From: Hofstenia miamia
Lineage: Eukaryota > Xenacoelomorpha > Acoela
Reading direction: 5' to 3'
Length of the DNA: 64,000 bases
NCBI GenBank assembly: GCA_004352715.1
Contig: SCFE01000060.1
Location: 1,566,492-1,630,491 of the forward strand
In this document: in pieces, positions 58,901-64,000 of the stretch
Numbering within the stretch: position 1 is the first letter of the stretch
How the letters are laid out: each line of letters starts with the position of its first letter
Notes under the pieces: model-generated
Seen by the model: only the letters and a program-made list of their open reading frames with translations
Databases searched by the model: none
Told to the model about the DNA's origin: nothing
Made by a program: the position numbers and the translations under genes

Positions 58901-60289
58901 TTAACATTCGAAAATCTTAGTGTTCTCAAAGGGAAGTGCAGCATAAATTTCATATATGTCAAAATAAGATAAATTTGCAATTCAAAACAATTTATCCATA
59001 TGTTTTTAATTTTAAATGCACATAGGCTCGTTTTATCTTGTATATGGTTTCAAGTTTCCGCTAAAGCTGAGGATTTATTCTAAATTAAAGGTTTGACTTG
59101 AATGTTTTAGCTATACAACTTCCTCAAAAATATTAAATTTGTATTATTTAAAATTCTGTAAAAATATCAATTGTTTTTACATTAAGCAAGTAGTTATATT
59201 TGCATTAAAATCTAATTTATACAGCCTTCCTTTTTATTTAGTTATCGTACGAATATATTTACACAGTGGGCTTTTCCTTAGCTTGTAACCATGGCAAAGA
59301 TGACTGACAGTAAACAGAATGGCGTTACTTTATAAATATTTTAATGTAAAAATATATTTGCGTACTGACTAAATTACACAATATTCTCAAGCATGAAATT
59401 GACGCAATAGCATCATTCCAAGTATAAGTACACACACGTATTATTATTTTTTGACATACAAGGAAATATTTGTGATTTAATTTAATACTAGAAAAAAATG
59501 ACAAACACTTCTATAATTATTTCGAAAATTTCCTTTTATTCACTGCAAAAAAGTCATTGTAGTGTAAAATTCGAAACGGTTCAAACCTAAAAAACTTTTA
59601 AACCGAGCTAGAATTTGCCTTTTCTGTTCTAATTCATTCACAATGATGGCTGCTGTTATTTTTTGGTTTTCAAAAAAAATTTGTTTTCATTTTATCATAG
59701 CATTGGAAATTATTAATAAAATCTGTGTCCAATTTCTGCTAAATTTCCCAAGGAATTCCACGCAAATTTAGTGTAATATGATTCAACTATTGTGGAAAAA
59801 AAATTGTTCATCGATGGAAAATCCACGAAGGGATTAAGATTAGGTCTTATTAAGACCCTGCGGGTTCGAATAGAAGAGTTCGATTTAAGTTGCAGGCTTA
59901 ACTCGCTAGTCAGAGTCAAGTCTATCTAAACGCAATCGTAGGCTATCACTATACAACTATACGAAGGAATAAAAATTATTAAACTAAATAAGCGAAATAA
60001 AAACTAATAGACATGTCTATTACAGTTTTTTCCTTTAAAAATATAAAGTCTTAAGCCTGGCAGTTAATTAGCCCATTGAGTGGAAACTCTTCCTGAAGTA
60101 ATGGGAATTTTGCAAAAGAAAATTTGTATTGTGTGTATGTCACATAAATTTCAGATAGATAGTGACTTTTCAATTGATTCTTCATCATTAAGGGCAAAAA
60201 AACGGAGAAAAAAATCTCAGTCAAGCTAATATCGAGGTGGTTTATAACAATAAAATGTTTTCCGATCTCGAGTAGAGTTCGACGAATAC

Positions 60290-60290
<1 letters not shown>
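55965..60290. other. Long non-coding stretch
   Basis: More than 4 kb with only short chance ORFs and a short TA run at 57102-57117. No gene, tRNA or repeat boundary could be supported. Confidence 0.5.

Positions 60291-60321
<31 letters not shown>
60291..60321. repeat. (TA)n microsatellite
   Basis: A TA dinucleotide run in otherwise unremarkable DNA. Confidence 0.85.
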
Positions 60322-61459
60322 ACACCGAATGTTAAATCATATTGAAAATGTTTGCTGAACCAATTACACAGCATTTTTCAAATTTTCTATAAAATATTGA
60401 TTGTGTTGTTTATAATAAATAAGATGAAACACGTTCTTCTTTGTCTTTTAAATTTTAGCGCTCTATTACCTAATTATATAATATATTCAAATTAACAAAA
60501 CAAAAATATTCCAATGCCTGAATATATGCAATAAACTTTCACTTAAGCTTTGGAGCATTAATAAAACAAATTAATTTCAAAACCAAGAATAAAGAGGTTT
60601 ATTATTTTAATTAAAAGTTCCTTTGTTTAAAGTACTTTGGAGAGAATTTTCGCACCTGATAGCTATTGAAATTTTAAACTTGCTAAATACAAAAAGCCGG
60701 TGCCACCTGCTATAAAAGTACATTTGATGAATTATTTAGGGTGGGAATTTTCTCCCAAAACCAAATTGATCAAATGAAAAATGGATCTAAAGAATACTCG
60801 AAATATTGACTAGTAAGAGGTGTTGGATATTATTTTAAGATACCTTCCTTTGTGTTTGCTATCAATATTTATGAATGAAGCAAAACTTTAAATGCGGCAT
60901 AAATATTTGATTATCAACAGCTTTTGTATTAAGTTTGTCTCATACCATGGTAACCAATTATTTGAGATATTTTTCACCTAATGAATATTACAATTCAAAT
61001 GTATTGCAATGAAGCCATAAATCTTTTTCTTTTATCGCCGCACGAATAGACTTTTAGGTCAACGCCCCAGATTTAAATTTCACACAAGTTTCTTGTTCAT
61101 GCAAAACTAAATTGAAATACAGTCATAATTGATTCAATAAGGACCAGTGAACCAGTCTCGCCGTGGAGTACTTTTCTCCACACAACAACAATAAAGGAAC
61201 ACAACAGTAAAATAAGTGCTCTGTATCAATATTAAGAAAAAATGAATATGAAGATATTGTTATAAAACTTGGAAATCCGTATATCAATAATATAGTTGAA
61301 TGAGAAAAGTAATGAATATTTTTGTATTAATTCTATTATTTTCTTTCTTTATTATCTTTATTCATTTGCTAAGAAATGATACAAGTTGTAATCACATCAG
61401 TCTTATTTAGAAAAATTATGATTTGCGAAAAAATATAATCAAGAATATATACGAATATT
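60322..61459. other. Non-coding stretch
   Basis: Nothing recognised. The missing C-terminal part and 3' end of the Tc1-like fragment that follows were looked for here and not found. Confidence 0.45.
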
Positions 61460-61759
61460 TTATAATGTAAATTTGTTTGAAATTAACCAACTTCCTCGAG
61501 ATTGAATTTGCCTTGCAGTTAGGGCTGGATTTCTTAAAGCACTGCGACGAAGCGCTCTAGCAGTCTGTGCTGTTAAAATTTGTAGTCTTCCACACTTTCC
61601 TCTCCTTCTTACTGCAATTGAAACAGTCTCTTGGTGTTGGTGGGCAATTCTACTTACGGTTCTTATTGAAACAGAGAACATTCTTGATATTTCTGATTGA
61701 TTGTGACCTTCATTGTGCAGAAAAATGATGAGTTTCCTAATACACTGTGACGCCTCCAC
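61460..61759 (-). pseudogene. Tc1-like transposase N-terminal fragment
   Basis: A 99-residue open frame with a classic Tc1-type first HTH (FLHNEGHNQSEISRMFSVSI, then RTVSRIAHQH), a basic RRRGKCGR linker and a second HTH (LRRSALRNPALTARQIQ). The DDE catalytic part is absent downstream on this strand. An inward terminus reading TACAGTCTCGGACAAATTAA lies just outside at about 61924-61943, so this is the 5' part of a truncated element inserted beside a TA array. Confidence 0.7.
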
Positions 61760-61943
61760 TTAACTTCTCAATAGCAGTTATGGAATGCAAAACTCGAAAA
61801 CAAGCCGAAAATAACAAGCATATATTATTATGTGTCTATATTTTTGTTTTTTTTGTGTGTATGTATTTTTCTTTACAAAAAAGGGTGAAAATTGAAGAAG
61901 TATTACTATTATCAAGGGTGGGCAATTAATTTGTCCGAGACTG

Positions 61944-61967
61944 TATATATATATATATATATATATA
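61944..61967. repeat. (TA)n microsatellite at gap edge
   Basis: A TA run adjoining the terminus of the Tc1-like fragment and the N gap. A matching TA run resumes at 62500-62530. Confidence 0.85.
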
Positions 61968-62498
61968 NNNNNNNNNNNNNNNNNNNNNNNNNNNNNNNNN
62001 NNNNNNNNNNNNNNNNNNNNNNNNNNNNNNNNNNNNNNNNNNNNNNNNNNNNNNNNNNNNNNNNNNNNNNNNNNNNNNNNNNNNNNNNNNNNNNNNNNNN
62101 NNNNNNNNNNNNNNNNNNNNNNNNNNNNNNNNNNNNNNNNNNNNNNNNNNNNNNNNNNNNNNNNNNNNNNNNNNNNNNNNNNNNNNNNNNNNNNNNNNNN
62201 NNNNNNNNNNNNNNNNNNNNNNNNNNNNNNNNNNNNNNNNNNNNNNNNNNNNNNNNNNNNNNNNNNNNNNNNNNNNNNNNNNNNNNNNNNNNNNNNNNNN
62301 NNNNNNNNNNNNNNNNNNNNNNNNNNNNNNNNNNNNNNNNNNNNNNNNNNNNNNNNNNNNNNNNNNNNNNNNNNNNNNNNNNNNNNNNNNNNNNNNNNNN
62401 NNNNNNNNNNNNNNNNNNNNNNNNNNNNNNNNNNNNNNNNNNNNNNNNNNNNNNNNNNNNNNNNNNNNNNNNNNNNNNNNNNNNNNNNNNNNNNNNNN
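61968..62498. other. Assembly gap of 531 N
   Basis: Bounded by TA arrays on both sides. Content unknown. Confidence 0.95.
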
Positions 62499-62530
<32 letters not shown>

Positions 62531-62532
<2 letters not shown>

Positions 62533-64000
62533 TTTTTCATAACATTCAAACTAGCTAATTACTGTTAAATAGGTTCTATTTAAACGTTCTTACTTTCAAT
62601 ATATAACAAGTAATTTCTGTGGGAATGACAATTTTAATGTGTTTAATGTGCTTACCACAAGTGGAACATACAAGAACATGCAATTCTCGCAGCAAGACAT
62701 CCATGTGACTTGCTGTGGGAATTATAATTTTTTTAATGTTTTTTCCAATTTTCAAATCATTGGGTCTTTATTAACCACATGAAAATTTTTGTAGCAACTA
62801 AAAACATTTGAGAAACTCACACGATTCTAAAACTTAGAGATATTAATGTGCATTTGTTTTCAGATTGACAAGGAATTAGATCTACAGTGTCCAGTCCGCT
62901 AATTGTTCAAAAGTAAAATCTGCATGCTATGTACAAACCACATTTGTACAAAATATATATCCACACATTTTTCTAGTTGTAATTACATTTTGTAGATCCA
63001 CCTAAGCCCACCACTTCAGTAAAAACCCAAGCCTAACTCAAAACATGGGTACCAAACAGCTACTACATCTCCAATTAGACTGTGAGAAGCTATTAAGCCC
63101 TAATATGCTAATGTAGGAATATGGCTTAAAATTGGGTTATGATCACATTTTGCAACAATTCATACCAAGCTCATCAAGAATCTGGGAAATAAATGCAGCA
63201 AAAATGCGCTCTTCTGTCATTCCAAAAAATTACTCTAAAAAATATTTTGTACGTGACACAATGAAAATCTTAACTATATTTCAAAAAATGTCATATTGCT
63301 AAAGACTTTCAAAATAATTATTGCTTGCCGATTAGGTGGACTAAACCTCATGAGAACAGCAATTGAAGTAAACAATTTTGATTTTGTTTTCTGTAGATAC
63401 CACCAATTTTCATTGGAGCGTGCTTTGTGCAATATCAAAAATAACTTCCCGCGAAGGAGCTAATCAATGGTTGATGGCATGGCATTACTTTATAACAGCA
63501 ATGAAAATCTTTATAATTTGTAAATTAGAGGGCTTATAAAAAATATGGATTGTAAAATATGCCTCGCTTAACATCGGTGATAATTTTTAACATTATGGAA
63601 CTGCTAATGCTAAAGAGTTTTTCAAAATTTAGACTGTATGCCTGCCGTATGTCCAAATTTTTAATTTTAGTAAAAAATTGAATAAACAATTCAGAAAATT
63701 TATTTTAAACTTACTATTTTCTCAAGAATATTGTAAAATCATCACAATCACATTAACTAATAGGATCTTACTTTCTTTATTTACGGGGTTTGTTATTCAA
63801 TTTGAAAATAAATAACATAATGTATAGATTAGATTTATTTTGGATGAATGCAAAATTGTGAATTTTGTGGGTTGGATTTTTGTGTCCTGCACAACATGCT
63901 AACAAACTTAAACTTAAAATTTCATACAAAACAACATGTTGTGTTGAATAATGTTGTGTTTTGAACAAAACACACAACGGCAATCATCCTGCTTGCAACT
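62531..64000. other. Non-coding stretch
   Basis: No supported gene. TGTGGGAAT followed by an AATTTTAATG-like word occurs twice (near 62619-62640 and 62713-62740) as a weak direct repeat. Confidence 0.45.

Noticed and set aside
59850-59880. GCGGGTTCGAAT, resembling a tRNA T-loop or B box
   Set aside because: The flanking T-stem does not pair, and no A box, anticodon arm or acceptor stem could be built around it.
1-64000. CRISPR arrays, bacterial operons, riboswitches or replication origins
   Set aside because: No regularly spaced direct repeats with unique spacers and no prokaryotic gene organisation; the window is clearly animal-type nuclear DNA.

Overview
Overall: this is AT-rich nuclear DNA of an invertebrate-type animal. 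It has long non-coding stretches, many (TA)n microsatellites, four runs of N (2593-2734, 13854-14853, 29832-30831, 61968-62498) and a dense load of decayed mobile elements. I cannot name the species. An animal source is suggested by a single-exon rhodopsin-class GPCR, Tc1/mariner, hAT-like and TTAA-type elements, a LINE, a Ty3/Gypsy element and a Polinton-like capsid remnant. The clearest intact host gene is the GPCR at 67-1026. Everything else recognisable is mobile or virus-like and broken by stops and frameshifts.

Layout. 0-9 kb: GPCR, a Tc1-type HTH fragment, a 74-bp TTAA mini-element, a hypothetical minus-strand ORF (5801-6373) and a terminal-inverted-repeat element (7525-7951). 9.0-19.7 kb: a giant near-perfect palindrome with two 4,838-bp arms around a 1,000-N gap; each arm starts outside with a mariner-type terminus and a dead mariner transposase. 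19.7-22.3 kb: two more Tc1-like elements, end to end in TA arrays. 22.3-24.2 kb: minus-strand remnants of a Polinton/adintovirus-like capsid region, nearly free of CpG. 25-29 kb: a GC-rich palindromic repeat, a 5'-truncated LINE, a gag fragment and an 882-bp TTAA-flanked element.

31.5-49.25 kb is a compositional island almost without CpG (I count one CG in 44001-46000), with sharp changes on both sides. It holds unrecognised minus-strand ORF remains (34.9-36.8, 37.6-39.3 and 40.6-42.0 kb), a diverged inverted repeat of about 1.3-kb arms (39.3-43.3 kb), one copy of a repeat whose sister at 53.1-54.2 kb keeps its CpGs, and a nearly full-length but dead Ty3/Gypsy gag-pol on the minus strand (43.4-49.3 kb). 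49.4-64 kb is mostly non-coding, with a 137-bp MITE, a 721-bp hAT-type element with an 8-bp target duplication, and a Tc1-type HTH fragment.

How it fits together: there is no operon-like or pathway logic. The window is a mobile-element graveyard beside a GPCR gene. The most interesting parts are the palindrome, the two CpG-erased virus/retroelement islands and the unidentified ORFs inside the larger one.
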